This document shows positions 34,404-46,011 of a DNA stretch of 64,000 nucleotides, one piece after another. The notes beneath the pieces are model-generated. The model had not been told where the DNA came from. It saw only the letters and a list, made by a program, of their open reading frames with translations, and did not search any database. This stretch comes from Sipunculus nudus (Eukaryota > Annelida > Sipuncula > Golfingiida > Sipunculidae): the NCBI GenBank assembly GCA_026874595.1, contig CM049322.1, positions 52,913,386 through 52,977,385 on the forward strand, given 5' to 3'. The translations under genes were made by a program, and so were the position numbers. The number at the start of each line of letters is the position of its first letter. Position 1 is the first letter of the stretch.

Positions 34404-34910
34404 AAGGATCGCCAATGTCAGCTAAATACTGCTTGATACAACTAGAGAGTTTCGGTAGTAACGATCAAGGCTACGAACCCTGGAAGTCAGCGATGTTCAT
34501 TAACGGGTATAAAATGGATATTAAGCATTTCGACCATGAGGTCACTCTGGGACGAGATGACCGTGGGGTGAAAATTGCCATACTCGGAATATCAGATACC
34601 ACTTGTAACGTGACCTTCACGGCAGCGTATGATACATATGCTTCAACTGCTGCATCATCCGCACTGAATACTTGGTTGCTCAGCCTCTCTGACAGGACCT
34701 TGGTTGTCGGTATCACAGGGGACGAATTTACATCTAAACTGAAGAACGCCTACAACACCCTCAGAAAACTGGGTATCATGATCTCTAGAGGAAGGAAGTG
34801 GTGGCGTTCGTCGGCGGCTTGGGTAGCATTTGTTGGCGACCCAGCCCGCACCCAGACTGTTCAGCTTCCACGGGGACAGGGACCTGCCGTCTTAACCTTT
34901 GACCTTCTTG
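34404..34910 (+). CDS. ILEI/FAM3-like domain exon, gene copy 2
   Basis: A diverged duplicate of the exon at 15,200, three codons shorter, with the same TTTTAG acceptor, the same phase-1 borders and the same GTGAGTAG donor context. It keeps WKSAMFING, VKIAIL, the YDTY strand, LLSLSDRTLVVGITGDEF and the terminal SSAAWVAFVGDP strand. The glycine of the TGTLVV turn is Arg here. The following ~300 nt and a later segment to about 36,560 match the copy-1 intron, with a ~1.1-kb insertion between. No PAN exon was found where expected, so the last exon is lost, moved or too diverged to see. The frame itself is intact. Confidence 0.7.
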
Positions 34911-35884
34911 GTGAGTAGAAGTGCATTTTTTTATGTGTTACAATTCCCTTACCGTTGCATGGCCTATATTCCTGTATAAATATCTGCTTGTAGCTGCACA
35001 AATCCCTCAAATATGTTATGAAATATATTAAATGTTTAAACTAAATCCGAGGAGTATACCGGAGATTTCGGGAATATGTTTGTTTTACACTGTACATATG
35101 TAAAGCATAGGCGCTTAAAGCGCAAGTGCTTTAATTATGATCAGAAGGTGGTGCTTTAAACGTATCACACAAGTTATCACCATGTCTTTCAGTATCGATG
35201 GATACCAAATGATATAAATGAGTTTCTCTGTTAGGGTGTTCATAAACGTTTTCTCCTCGCTGACGACTGTCACTGTGTTTATTGAAATAATTGACACTCA
35301 GTGAAGGAAAATCTTTCAGAATTCCTCACATGACTTCTCTGTCTTCCTATTTGATGTAAAGGACTTAATGTCCATTACATCAAATAGGCAAAGGACTTAA
35401 TGTCCATTGCCTGGAACCAAATCTTTAGATGGTCAACCTTACATTACAGCCTTTTGAAACCTAAACGAGTAGGAAAACACGGCTGTATTGCACTTTGTAG
35501 TGATTTACTTAACTCTTACTGAACTGTCATCGGTCTCCAAATAGATAACCATAAATTACAATATCTTCTTATACATGCTATGACATCAATTTCAGCATCT
35601 CCTGCTTAATAATAACCTGACTGTGAATCAAAACATGAAGGAATCAGTAGTTCCACGAAGTGTGAGAACACTGAACCCTCTGACACGTGCGGCCTTTAGT
35701 TTATTGGCAGTGGAATAAGGTTAACAGCTTAATAAAGCCTTGAGGAAAGGGTTTTGTCCAGTGGAACTTAATTTAAATCAATATCTGCCTCACTTAATAT
35801 GGAGAGTACTTGGTTTTCTTACTGCCCAGTTTTTCTGCTGTTTTCGACCGTTATATTTCATAAATATTTTATTGTCAATTACGG

Positions 35885-36172
35885 TCACTTCTCTATTCCG
35901 TAATACGGCCAGGTCTCTCGGTCCTGCAGGCCGGGAAACGCCTCATTTACGGTCAGGGCAGTGACTCCTGACATGGGCTCAACAAATCGAGCGGCCATTT
36001 CTGGCCTCAATATCATTACAAAAGTCTCCGCTCTCACATATTCCTCTCTGTTAATGAGTGCCTGGATAAAGGAAACCACTCGACCGTGACTGAGATGTTT
36101 GACACGGAGCCAGCGTCGCACTACCCCACTCAGCCTCATAAGTATGCACAATAGTAAGGCATGTGTTCCCAC
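35885..36172 (-). pseudogene. Protein-like fragment inside intron insertion
   Basis: Within the ~1.1-kb segment absent from the copy-1 intron, the minus strand is open for 95 codons. It has coding-like composition and GC, including REEYVRAETFVMILRPEMAA and EAFPGLQDRETWPYYG. The frame starts without a good ATG, and a second minus frame just upstream (36,387-36,136) ends in the same area, as if one gene had been frameshifted. I do not recognise the family. A retrocopy or captured gene fragment is the simplest reading. Confidence 0.35.
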
Positions 36173-36572
36173 CAGCGTGTATGTTTGGGAATCAGTCGTG
36201 CGAGACGGATCTTAATCAGGGTGTCAGTATGCTTTGATGGATACAAAGGGCTTCCCAACATTTGTACAAATATTATTGATATACAATCTGTTTGTATTTT
36301 AATAACGAACACTGTAATTGAGTAATTGTGAATCTTTTTAAATAGAGTATCTAATTTGTTATCACAGTATAAATATATCAAGGTCACTGTATATCTTTAA
36401 TATTCTAAGATCGTGTATTTATAGATCATAACCAACTTAAACTTTGTAGAAAATGAGAACGAGAAAAGTTTTACCTTTATTTTTATTTAGTTATTTGCTG
36501 TGACTTTGCCATTAGAAAATTAAACTATTAAAATATTATTGTTTCTTTGATAGTTATAAACATTATTTTGAT

Positions 36573-37168
36573 TTATATCACACAACTACTGATCTGCAGA
36601 CTCCAATATGTGCTCACATATTTCTCTCCAATGATCTCCCGTCCTGATGAAAACCCAACATGATCAGTATGAATGTTACTGCTCATTTCACCCGTGGTCA
36701 GATTAAATTTGTCGTCTGATGTAAGCAGCTGTGTGTTTCCTGCCACGTCAAGATTTGACAAATGCGAGTTGTCTGAGTGTGCTCTCCACATTACGATTTG
36801 AATTTTGTACAGACAACACGTCGTCAAATATTAGTATACTTTTGGAACTGGCTGGCTGGATGGACTTTCAGTTAAGAGCTTGTGCCATAAATGGTATTGT
36901 GAGTTGAACGCATTAACTGAACAGTCGTATCTAAATGTGCTGCAAACTGTGATTTGAGACGTTATTGTTTGAATTCTGGTATCATCTGGTAATCTGGTGT
37001 CTGTTTCTGTGATAACAGTAGAGTGCCAGATGTGAAATAGACTATAAAGACTGCCCTTTCAGGAATTGTTGCATATATACGGCGCCTTCCTGTAAGTTTG
37101 TTTAGTGACAATAGACCCGGTCGATATCTCTTTTGTTGTGAAACAGTGAAGAACCAGACACGTACCAT
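36573..37168 (-). other. Two minus-strand exon-like frames
   Basis: Frames at 36,827-36,573 and 37,168-36,962 (minus) have balanced, protein-like composition (for example DVAGNTQLLTSDDKFNLTTG and RYRPGLLSLNKLTGRRRIYA), unlike the low-complexity chance frames nearby. No splice sites were confirmed and no family is recognised. They lie where the copy-1/copy-2 homology of the ILEI locus ends. Confidence 0.2.
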
Positions 37169-37301
37169 TATATGAAATATCTAATATGATACTGTTCAGC
37201 GGACTATTCATAATTATACAACAAACCAGAAGATTTTCATTTGGTGAAAACCGTTACATCAAACATATGTAATGTGTCATGTAATAATCTGTTACATGAC
37301 C

Positions 37302-37441
37302 ACCATATCGCTCGGACATTGTGATGATAACCACATCGCTCGGACACGGTCATGATGACCACATCGCTCGGACACGGCCATGATGACCACATCGCTCGGA
37401 CACGGTGATGATAACCACATCGCTCTGACACGTGATAGCCT
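37302..37441. repeat. 28-bp minisatellite, ~5 units
   Basis: Units of the form ACCACATCGCTCGGACACGG plus TCATGATG repeat five times with few changes, the last partly degraded. Since 28 is not a multiple of three, the minus-strand open frames across it cycle through all frames and are not coding evidence. Confidence 0.85.
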
Positions 37442-38533
37442 AAGGACACTTCGCTGGACGGTTCGATGACGTCCGATGATGTGATCTCCAGCCAAAAAGA
37501 TGTGATATAGACTTCTTCATCCTGATGCAGAGGCATTTATGACTCTCCTGGTGTCTGTATGCAATGTAATAGTGCTACAGGTATACGCTGCATATTTTGT
37601 TATTTGTTCTAGCATGCCGACAGTATTCAAATAAAACACGCATCCATAATACACACACATACACATACACACATATACACACACACACACACATATATAT
37701 ATATAATATATATAATATATGTGCAAGTATCCATATCACACGCATCCGCTATATCATTGCGATCGATATCAGATCTCTTGTTGTATATCCATATGTTTGT
37801 ATTATAGCGGATATACTTTTTTGTATATACTTTAATGCTCGAAGTATAACATTCTTTCTGTATTATAACATATTTTTGTGTCGACCGTGTATACCTGTCC
37901 TTGTTGAATTACCTGTTTGCATATTTGATAATGTCTCGATATCAGTATGTTAGTTTTGAGATATAGGAAAATATTTCTATTTAATGAAGGAACACAAATG
38001 TCTTCAGTAAAACACTACCGTATATGCACCCTTTCTGTTATTCATATATTTATATGGGAAACTATATCTTTGGTAAAGAGAGCTCCTTATTACTATATAA
38101 TGTTAAAGAATGACACGTAATCTTACGTTATTTCTTGTGAACGACCTGCATGTTTGGTCGTGATACCGTGTGGTTCAGATGGTCGTTATTACTTATTTGT
38201 ATGATTGTACTCATCATTTCACTTATGGTTCTACAGGTCAGATTCTCAGATGATTTTACTTTACCGTTTTGTCGACAATCAGATTGATAGTCGTACGTGT
38301 CAGATACATTTTCTTTGTAAGCGACCTGTATGTTGGGTCGTGATATTCTCGTATTTACCGTTTTATTTCGTGTTGTTTGTTCCCTTTTTTTGCTGATAAC
38401 TGGTATCTAAGTATTTGTCAGTAATGTTTTAAATATCTTCTGATCTACTGTCACACCCCTTACGATACTTACCTGTAGCTCTGTCCATTCCCTTGTGCGA
38501 TGAAACATGCCAGCAGTTCATAGAGACATGTAC

Positions 38534-38564
<31 letters not shown>

Positions 38565-38685
38565 CATATATACAGTGGAACTCCGTCTTGTAACCATCCC
38601 GCAATTACGTAATTGAACCATTACGACTATTTTTTTGTCCCAGCACATAGGAAATATGCGTGTGTATATAAGTGTATATATAATT

Positions 38686-38720
<35 letters not shown>

Positions 38721-39124
38721 ACAGATCATATATGTTACGGGCTTTCATCAGGATGCGTTATCGTGATATGACGTACCGTACATCGTTCTCCGACTTCACG
38801 TTATGTTGCCTGTTTGACATTCCTTCCTCTTACCTCTTGTTGGGTTTTCTCTTGTTAAATTCCTCTTCCATCCACTCTTGTTTCTTCATATCCTTTCATA
38901 GGGTCAATGATATCCATATACATTTTTTACACGTATAGATGGATTGTTCCTTGTGTGACGCCTTACCTGTAGATTCCCAAGGCATTTACTTACAGGTCAT
39001 CTTTAGCCAGTTTCTCCACATGTTCCTCTTGTCGATTTGATCTTACTATTGCAAACATACCTCCTAGGCATTTGTATATTACACACACACACATATTTAT
39101 ATATATCTATATATATACACACAC

Positions 39125-39420
39125 ACACATGTCATATCTCAGTGCTCGCCATTTACGGTTAACCGCTTGCACGGGGACAGTAAAAGTTCCTAAAATAGTG
39201 GTAAGGCAACTACAAGTCCCCTCCTACTTGCCCGACTGGACCAATCGGTCCAACAGAAAAACTTTACCTAAGGCATGCAAAAACGTCTTTGTGTTTTTCG
39301 ATACAATCATTCATATTTGTAAGGCAAGTAAACATTCATGTAGGGCAAGTAATAGCTAGATGTTACTTACCCGGTCAGGCAAATACTTTCAAAAGTTAAT
39401 GTCGAGCCCTGAATATATAT
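39125..39420 (-). repeat. Dispersed repeat fragment
   Basis: Reverse complement begins near CAGGGCTCGACATTAAC and continues with ACTTGCC/GGCAAGTA phrases. This resembles a sequence block I have seen dispersed in animal genomes. No reading frame is maintained; both edges meet TA/CA microsatellites. Confidence 0.4.
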
Positions 39421-41317
39421 ATTGTTTTCTTGTGTGAGGGTTAGTGATCCCCACATCTTTATTTGCGACATTGTATAATGTGTATCCCCTGTTATTGTTC
39501 CCGATTTTCCCACCTCTTACAGACGACGTTTCTTACCTACACTTAATGTTATGACAGTTTCTCTTCCTTTTTATTGCGTGGTTCCTTTCGCTGCATGCTG
39601 GTTCTGTGTTAGTGTTCTGATCTGCTTGCATTTCTCGATCTCTTCAATGACGTATATAAACAAAGCGATTGTTGGTACGTTCCCTTTCTCCCCAGTTCGG
39701 TTTCATATTCTTTTTATTTTTTAAGGCAATGTCCCAGACAGTTGGTTTCTTCTGTTTCAGTTATGGTACTTGCAATTTGTTGCCTTATTTTACTTACCCC
39801 ACGTAAAACTTTTTCATTGTTAGCGTCCTGCATGTTGGGTCGTGATATCGTTCGTATGATTTACCGGGTCGTGTGTACTGATTTGTTTGATTATACTTAC
39901 AATTTCTCCCATGGTACTGCAGGTTGGACTCTGCGATGACCTTAACTAATCGCAACATTATTTTGCTCAGAGTATTTTTTTAAATGTCATGCTGTGTATG
40001 TTCTTGGTCTCACTCTCAATATAGATTGATTTTAGGGACGAGCCGGTCTTCCTTTTCTGTTTTGCCTTGGATGTTGACGCTATGAGGAATATCCCTTCTC
40101 AAGATGACGATATGTGAAAAGGTCCCCTTCTCAATATAAACCGACAGTAATTGTCGATTACCGAACGGTTGTCGTAACTGCACGTGTGGTTTGACTTTTC
40201 TTTTCTGTCTTCCCTTATGATCCGCACTTTGATGGTTTTTCTCCTATGTTTGTCACAATGTGTGTCGCAGGATTTCGTAAGTCCTTTTTAATCCATCTTC
40301 TATTCGACTGACACGGTGTTCCATATATGCTTCCAATAAATGTCCAGTTCTCAAAGGCTGGTTATTGTATTCTCCATCCCACTTATCGAGACTTCATCAA
40401 GTACTAGGTTTTCGATGAGAGCTCCTGAAACCAACTAAAAATCGTTTCATGAAGCCAGTTGATCATATTCCGTCGGCACTAGTGTTTTTTGTCTTCTGCC
40501 TCCCGCAACATTGTAATTCATCCTTTACCCTTCTACGTCTTCTTCACTGGATGATTATGTCACATAATCGTCACTGTCCTGTGGCTTATTTCTTGCTGGT
40601 GTTATTTCCTTTCATTTACAAAGGATGCTTTTATCGGTATTGGGAATAGGATAATCGGTTCCGGTATTACAGTCACTCGATACTTTATGTATCGATCTCT
40701 TTTATATATATACACAAATATAATACGGTGGAAACTCGTTATGTTAAAAACTCGATATTCCGGACAACTCTAGTTAAATTATTACCAAATACAACTGTGT
40801 ATATATGCTTATGTAAAGTATGTATATATAAATATGTTCATGTATATAAATATATATATATATCCTGATGTTAATAGAAAATACCAATTGCAAAGTTCAA
40901 ACTGCACTTCCTCTCACATTTCACCGCCGCTTAACGAGTTGGTAGAAAGCGTCTCCGTTTTTTATGATCCTACTTGTCTGGACACACACCTGTGCCTCTT
41001 TGTTTTCTTTCCCATTGTCTCCTTCGCCCAACTTTCCCTTGAACTGTGTTTCTTCCTTGTGTTTTCCAGGTTTCCTCCCTGGAAATGTTTGATACAAAAA
41101 AAACTATTATGTGTTTTGTTTACTCCCTCATGTATGTGAATCGCTAACGATGTTGTTGCTGCTGTTGTTCCTTTCATCTGCTTCTCTCGTAAGCGATAAT
41201 ATCTGTTCCGTTCTCAGATATCTTGGTATTGTTGGATACGAATATAACGGAACGCATGAGACATTGGCAGTTTTTCTTCTGAGGGCGTGTTGGCATAGCT
41301 CAGGTCCTCCGGGTCTC

Positions 41318-41695
41318 TTACAGCCTGTACCTTGTCCATCTCACAGCTACCTTCCATGTTGGTTCACTGTTTATCCTTTGTTGCTTCACTGAATCCAACT
41401 GTCTGCCAGTCACAGTGATTGCTCTTCCATCCCCTTTCGCGTGTAGGCCTTTTTGCTTCTCCTTCCAAGCCAAATTGTTTAGGGTGTTATAGGTTCTTCT
41501 GTAGTTGTTGTGTTGACCGGCACGCGGTGCAAAATACAGGTGGTATTGGTTCTTCCCATAATGCAGCAATGTTACAGTTCTGACACGCTCTCCTCCAGTT
41601 GTTATAATGTAGTAAAAGAATCTGGTAACGATCGGCATTAGCACCGTGAGAGTGTCCTTCTTAGCACACACTACATAATTCTTTACATTCAACAT
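41318..41695 (-). CDS. Basic 125-residue protein, unknown
   Basis: An ATG-initiated minus-strand frame with coding-like composition in a region otherwise poor in frames. The product starts with a moderately hydrophobic 30 residues (including MPIVTRFFYYIITTGG) and is basic afterwards (NYRRTYNTLNN, WKEKQKG, WKVAVRWTRYRL). About 50 nt upstream on the same strand is a good 3' splice site (TCTTTGCAG), followed by a short upstream ATG frame. This is the same acceptor-then-ATG layout as the genes to the right. No known family. It may be an outlying member of the island. Confidence 0.4.
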   Translation of the reverse strand: MLNVKNYVVCAKKDTLTVLMPIVTRFFYYIITTGGERVRTVTLLHYGKNQYHLYFAPRAGQHNNYRRTYNTLNNLAWKEKQKGLHAKGDGRAITVTGRQLDSVKQQRINSEPTWKVAVRWTRYRL

Positions 41696-41909
41696 AAAAA
41701 CGTCGATTTATTTCCCAGTTGCATGTTTGTGATACTTTCTGCAAAGACCGTCAGGTATCTTCCACACAGTCATATAAGATAATCTCCATGTTAGAAGGCC
41801 GCTGCATGTTGTTGCAGGTATTAAACATCCATCAGCTAACGAAGGTCGCTGATGCCTGTTTCTCTTGTTCCCAAGCAGTTTGTTTCTTTGTATATATAAA
41901 TATATATAC

Positions 41910-41973
<64 letters not shown>

Positions 41974-42832
41974 GTGCATTCAGTACATCCACATATAATT
42001 ACCCCGAACCCTAAACACTACATTTACGTATGTAACATGGCGCCATCAGATTTTGTCTTTACCTCGTAGAGTATTACTTACCCGATTTTATTTTCAGATC
42101 TGTTGGCATGTTGCTATCATATTACTTTTCCTTTTCATGGGCAATGTGCTGCTTTGAATGCTATCCGTAAACATCATCCGTCGTCCTATAAAACGGACCT
42201 CTTTTGTTTGGTCATATATGTGTCCGACGCACAATCTGTGGGTAGATATGTCGTTGTCTTTTTTGAGCCTTCTGTAATGATCGCCAAATCCTTCCAGCTG
42301 ATATTTGTTTCTTACCAAACATTTTGTCCTTGCGTGCCCTTTTCCATTTTGCCTTCCGTCATGCTTACCTTGAAAGGTGTATGTTCGTGGGCTGTCGTTC
42401 CGTTATAGTTATGATAATACTTCCAGCCTGTCTCTTGGTCTTACATACCCATTACACGTTTCTCATGGTTCAGGTCATGCATAATTTTTTACTTACCAAA
42501 GAATTGTTTTCTCAACTTATACTCTTGTTGCCTATCAGTTGTTTATTCCCAATCCCTTTCCTGTGTTTGGAGCAATATAATGCTTTGTTTTGTAATCTGG
42601 TACTCACCATTTTTTATATTTTTGTTTACAACTCTTTTGTGAACCCTTCCATCCTTTCTATTTGCTAATGTTGCTTACCCATACATGGTTTTCCCTGTAT
42701 GTATATATGATGGGCCCAGTGTCTGCTGTGCTTATGTCCCTTGTTCACATCAGACTGACACGGTCAAACCTGCGCTTCGTTTTTTTCTCTCATGTATCTT
42801 TTGTGATAACAATAAAACATATTACTCCCCTG

Positions 42833-43000
42833 CCGAGACTATAACCTTGCCGTGGTAGGGGAGCTTGTGTACTTCAATGACCCTGTGAGCTCTGCTGGCG
42901 TAGATTTTATCTATATTGAGGGACACCCATGCCAGAAAGGTCACACGGGTAGAAGTCAGACGAATAATAGTCTCATCCATCCCTAACAGGGATCACACGT
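42833..43000 (+). mobile_element. Probable retroelement 5' fragment
   Basis: The phrase ACCTTGCCGTGGTAGGGGAG, then GACCCTGTGAGCTCTGCTGG and GCCAGAAAGGTCACACGGGT, resembles 5' untranslated leader sequence of LINE-type elements seen in many animal genomes. Only ~160 bp is present and no open frame follows. This rests on recollection of the motif, so it is tentative. Confidence 0.35.
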
Positions 43001-43626
43001 GCCACAGATTATTTTGCTTTTATTTCAAATTACGTTCTTTTGTTTGTATGTTTATCATATATGTCTTATCGCTAAACGGTGAATCCGTTGTTCTGTAAAC
43101 CCCTTTCCTCTTTAGTTAATACGAGTGGTATGTTTAACATTTTCGTTACTGCCACATATCTATACATTATTATACCTCGTTCTGTTTTGTTAAGGGACAT
43201 CACAGTTTCTATATAGAATATGCGATGTGGTAACATGTACCTGCTTATGTTTATGGGTTGACGTTCATGAATGTAAATATATGATTGACAGATATCTGTA
43301 GATAGAAAGATGTATATACATATATATAGGTGTTAATGTCTAATGTTTTCAACTTGGATTCCTTATTTCATTTTTTTTCCATATCAGTTAACGATATATG
43401 TGCTGCACATGATGTTGGAAGCTTTTTTCCTCTGTCGACGTTCTCTGCCGGGAATCTGCACAAATGCAAAGCAGTACCACTTGTATAAGCACGTACTTGT
43501 ATCATATGTTTTATTTGTTTGATTGATTTATTCAGACGGCGCATACTGATGTATATGATTCTGACTGACATATGCTGTGTAGATATGCATGTATAAGCTA
43601 TATATCTTCCATATCTGGTTTCGTTT

Positions 43627-43718
43627 CATATATACATATATTATATATACCCATATATTTCATATATACATATATTATATATGCACATATATTTCATATA
43701 TACATATATTATATATAT
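43627..43718. repeat. ~36-bp AT-rich tandem repeat
   Basis: Three near-identical units of TATATACATATATTATATA followed by NCACATATATTTCA sit in tandem. No coding content. Confidence 0.75.
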
Positions 43719-44254
43719 ATTGTACATGACATATCATATGTCATCACTTTCTGTACATTCAATAAACGTCTGTGTAACTAGAAAAGGCATAGCGTTTGTG
43801 TTATTTTACTCTTGGTGTAACAGGTTCACGTCTCGTGACTGTGCTGGTACGTCTGAGCGTGACAGGGGCTGTCTGCGTGAGTGTTTCCTGATGTGTGTGA
43901 TGCAGGACTGCTGTATTGTCAGGTGGTTTTTTTTAGATGTTATGTGTCATACACGTTGCCACATACAGACTGCTCATGTTTACGTAAATACATATAACTA
44001 TACATATATACATCCAATACCCGTACATGGAATCGTTACGAAAAAAAATCACTAAAAACAAATGATAGAGTAAAGGAAGCGGGCTGTATGATTAACATTC
44101 GATGGTATTGCGCAACTTTACTGTAGACACGCCGTGACCCCATGTGTCGTGACTCAGTTTGTAACGAGATATGTTGTTTTCCCTGAACGTGTCAATCACG
44201 TGTGCACCAAAACGGGATGAATTACGCTCGCACGCTCATGTCAGCAGTGTATGT

Positions 44255-44290
44255 GTCAGTCACGTGACATAACAAGATAACGTATATAAG
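44255..44290 (+). promoter_or_regulatory. TATA promoter P1 of the gene island
   Basis: A palindromic TCACGTGA lies 12-20 nt upstream of a strong TATATAAGG at 44,283-44,291. The same arrangement occurs at 47,005-47,037 (GTCACGTCACAAG then TATATAAGG). Transcription would start near 44,311-44,315. The first exon has no long frame, fitting a leader. Confidence 0.65.
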
Positions 44291-44412
44291 GGGCTGCAGG
44301 GCAGCGTTGCTTGCACACTGCCTGATGCTGGCGAAGCGAATACAGCAACTGGGTGGACCCATTGACACATACACTGATCATTCGTACGGATTGCGTGCCA
44401 GTCGAATAAAAC

Positions 44413-44524
44413 GTGAGTGACCTTTTTTGTACATAGACGGATGTAGTGACTGGACGACCGTGTCCATTATTTGTGCGGATCATGTGACGTAATGATGTGA
44501 CGCGTGTCCATTTATTAATTGCAG
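44413..44524 (+). other. 5' leader intron after promoter P1
   Basis: GTGAGTGACC at 44,413 and TTATTAATTGCAG ending at 44,524 define a 112-bp GT-AG intron. The upstream exon would run from about 44,312 to 44,412. The donor is close to consensus and could also serve more distant acceptors. Confidence 0.55.
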
Positions 44525-44556
44525 TTTTCTTTGTATTGCCATTACACGAGTCAGAC

Positions 44557-46011
44557 ATGTCAGACATGTGGCCTCCGGTCGATCTTGCTGTTCATGACAC
44601 AGGGCCCGACGGCATCATGGGTACATATTTCGGGATGGCGCACAAGGACGGAGCGGTGGTCTCTTTTGACACTGACCCGTCAGATCGCGTCCCCCGACTC
44701 TTCCACGAGACTGTATTTTTCAAACTGTCCGGCGCCACGTTTAACACGTACTGGGTTTGCACGGACGGCAAAGGACGAGTTTCACAGTTTGTTTTCGACA
44801 TAAGGGACTGGCGACAGGAAATCGATCACGCAGGCGGGGAGGTTCACCTCATGGTGGGACGTTACATCCAATGCGAACACGGATTGGCCTTAGTTTGGGT
44901 GCCCGTTCGCGCATCGAGGTCGTCAATGGAGCCCGCCAGTCTTAGACCGTTTTACGTGACGCCTTATGCAGTGGCACTAAACGTGGTGTACGTTGGTTGG
45001 GATCCGGAAGGGGTGGTCAAAAGAGATTCTGCTTGGTCGTGGCTCAAAAGGCAGCCTCCAATGGCGTACTACCAGGACGCTCCGGTGCAGTGCACGGACG
45101 CGGGAGGGCGGGTTTTCTGTGAATACCTGGCCATGGAAGGTCTGATGTCTTTTGCGATGACTTGCTTTCCTGAGCGTTCGCGTCTGCGGGCAGTATTCGG
45201 AGCAGTTGAACCCAAATGGGCTTTCGGCCACTGTTGGGTGGAGCGTGAACGGGCCACAGGGAGAAAATACACCGTTTGGTCAGATGCCAGTTATCCCGAG
45301 GGCCTCAGACGCGGAACTACCGTACTTGAAAAGTACGAGTGGAGAGGTACACCGCCAGGTGGTGTAAAGATGAAACGGAGTTTGGACGGAGACCACCCTG
45401 TCACACTGATCGCAACCCTGCACGACCCTCAAGATAATGACGTGCGTATTTCTGGGGAACCTCCCACATCGATTGACTGGGCTGCAAACGTGCATCATGT
45501 CTGGGATGTCAGCTTGGGACAAAAAATCATGTCGAGGCATACCAGAATGGACCCATACGTGCGATTTTACAGCACATTTGCTCCCGGAAAAGACGTTAGT
45601 CTGTGGGACAGGGTACATATCGTTAAAACCGCTGCAACGTTCTCTCCGAGTGAAGTGATGAACCCTGAGCTGTATGTAGCGAGCGTAGTGAAAACGGTCG
45701 AGCTGTTCGACCAATACAGATCTGGTTTTGGTTGTCCTCGGGGACTATCTGTTTATATGAATATAATCAAAAAGTGCAAAAGGGACTGGCCGGACGAGGT
45801 CGAATGCATACGCGATGGTCGCGTGGGACGAAAAGAGTATGTGTTGCACAGGACTGATACGCCGGGAGGTAATCGGTATCCGTCAGGTGGAAGCATTCGC
45901 AAGCAACCATCGTGCAACATGTATCGGATGCATAAAAGGTTTGTACATGCCATATTACCGAGCTTTTCCACAGTTTCCATAGAACAAAAAGATGTGCCAG
46001 TACTGATATAA
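44557..46011 (+). CDS. Large 484-residue island protein, unknown
   Basis: The largest frame in the window. The start is taken as ATG 44,557 because the open frame upstream crosses a splice acceptor at 44,524 and has no other ATG. The product is Trp- and Cys-rich and globular throughout (YFGMAHKDGAVVSFDTD near the start, VFCEYLAMEGLMSFAM, FGHCWVERERATGRKYTVW), without an evident signal peptide, membrane segment or coiled coil after the chosen start. No family was recognised. It is the first gene after promoter P1 and the most GC-rich gene here. Possible ATAAA polyadenylation signals follow at about 46,075. Real gene with high confidence; function unknown. Confidence 0.75.
   Translation: MSDMWPPVDLAVHDTGPDGIMGTYFGMAHKDGAVVSFDTDPSDRVPRLFHETVFFKLSGATFNTYWVCTDGKGRVSQFVFDIRDWRQEIDHAGGEVHLMVGRYIQCEHGLALVWVPVRASRSSMEPASLRPFYVTPYAVALNVVYVGWDPEGVVKRDSAWSWLKRQPPMAYYQDAPVQCTDAGGRVFCEYLAMEGLMSFAMTCFPERSRLRAVFGAVEPKWAFGHCWVERERATGRKYTVWSDASYPEGLRRGTTVLEKYEWRGTPPGGVKMKRSLDGDHPVTLIATLHDPQDNDVRISGEPPTSIDWAANVHHVWDVSLGQKIMSRHTRMDPYVRFYSTFAPGKDVSLWDRVHIVKTAATFSPSEVMNPELYVASVVKTVELFDQYRSGFGCPRGLSVYMNIIKKCKRDWPDEVECIRDGRVGRKEYVLHRTDTPGGNRYPSGGSIRKQPSCNMYRMHKRFVHAILPSFSTVSIEQKDVPVLI

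Larger units (their letters stand above)
37600..44240. other. Pyrimidine-rich island flank, mostly non-coding
   Basis: The plus strand is markedly T/C-rich with interspersed (TA)n and (CA)n tracts about every kilobase. A phrase like CCTGCATGTTGGGTCGTGAT recurs at about 38,146, 38,324 and 39,828. Two of these copies on the minus strand are preceded by a 3' splice site and a nearby ATG opening 27-28 codons (near 38,219 and 39,913). Texture resembles the spacers of the gene island to the right, so I place the island's left border near 37.6 kb (inference). Apart from the frame at 41,318-41,695, no gene is supported. Confidence 0.4.

Noticed and set aside
37237-37536. Minus-strand repeat protein frames
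   Set aside because: They arise from a 28-bp minisatellite that is open in several frames; the unit is not a multiple of three.
42103-42668. Hydrophobic plus-strand frames resembling membrane proteins
   Set aside because: The plus strand is T-rich here, which gives Leu/Phe-rich translations by composition alone; no acceptor or promoter supports them.
44592-45714. Antisense frames over the 484-residue gene
   Set aside because: They are shadows of a long GC-rich coding region; the sense frame is longer and has splice and start support.
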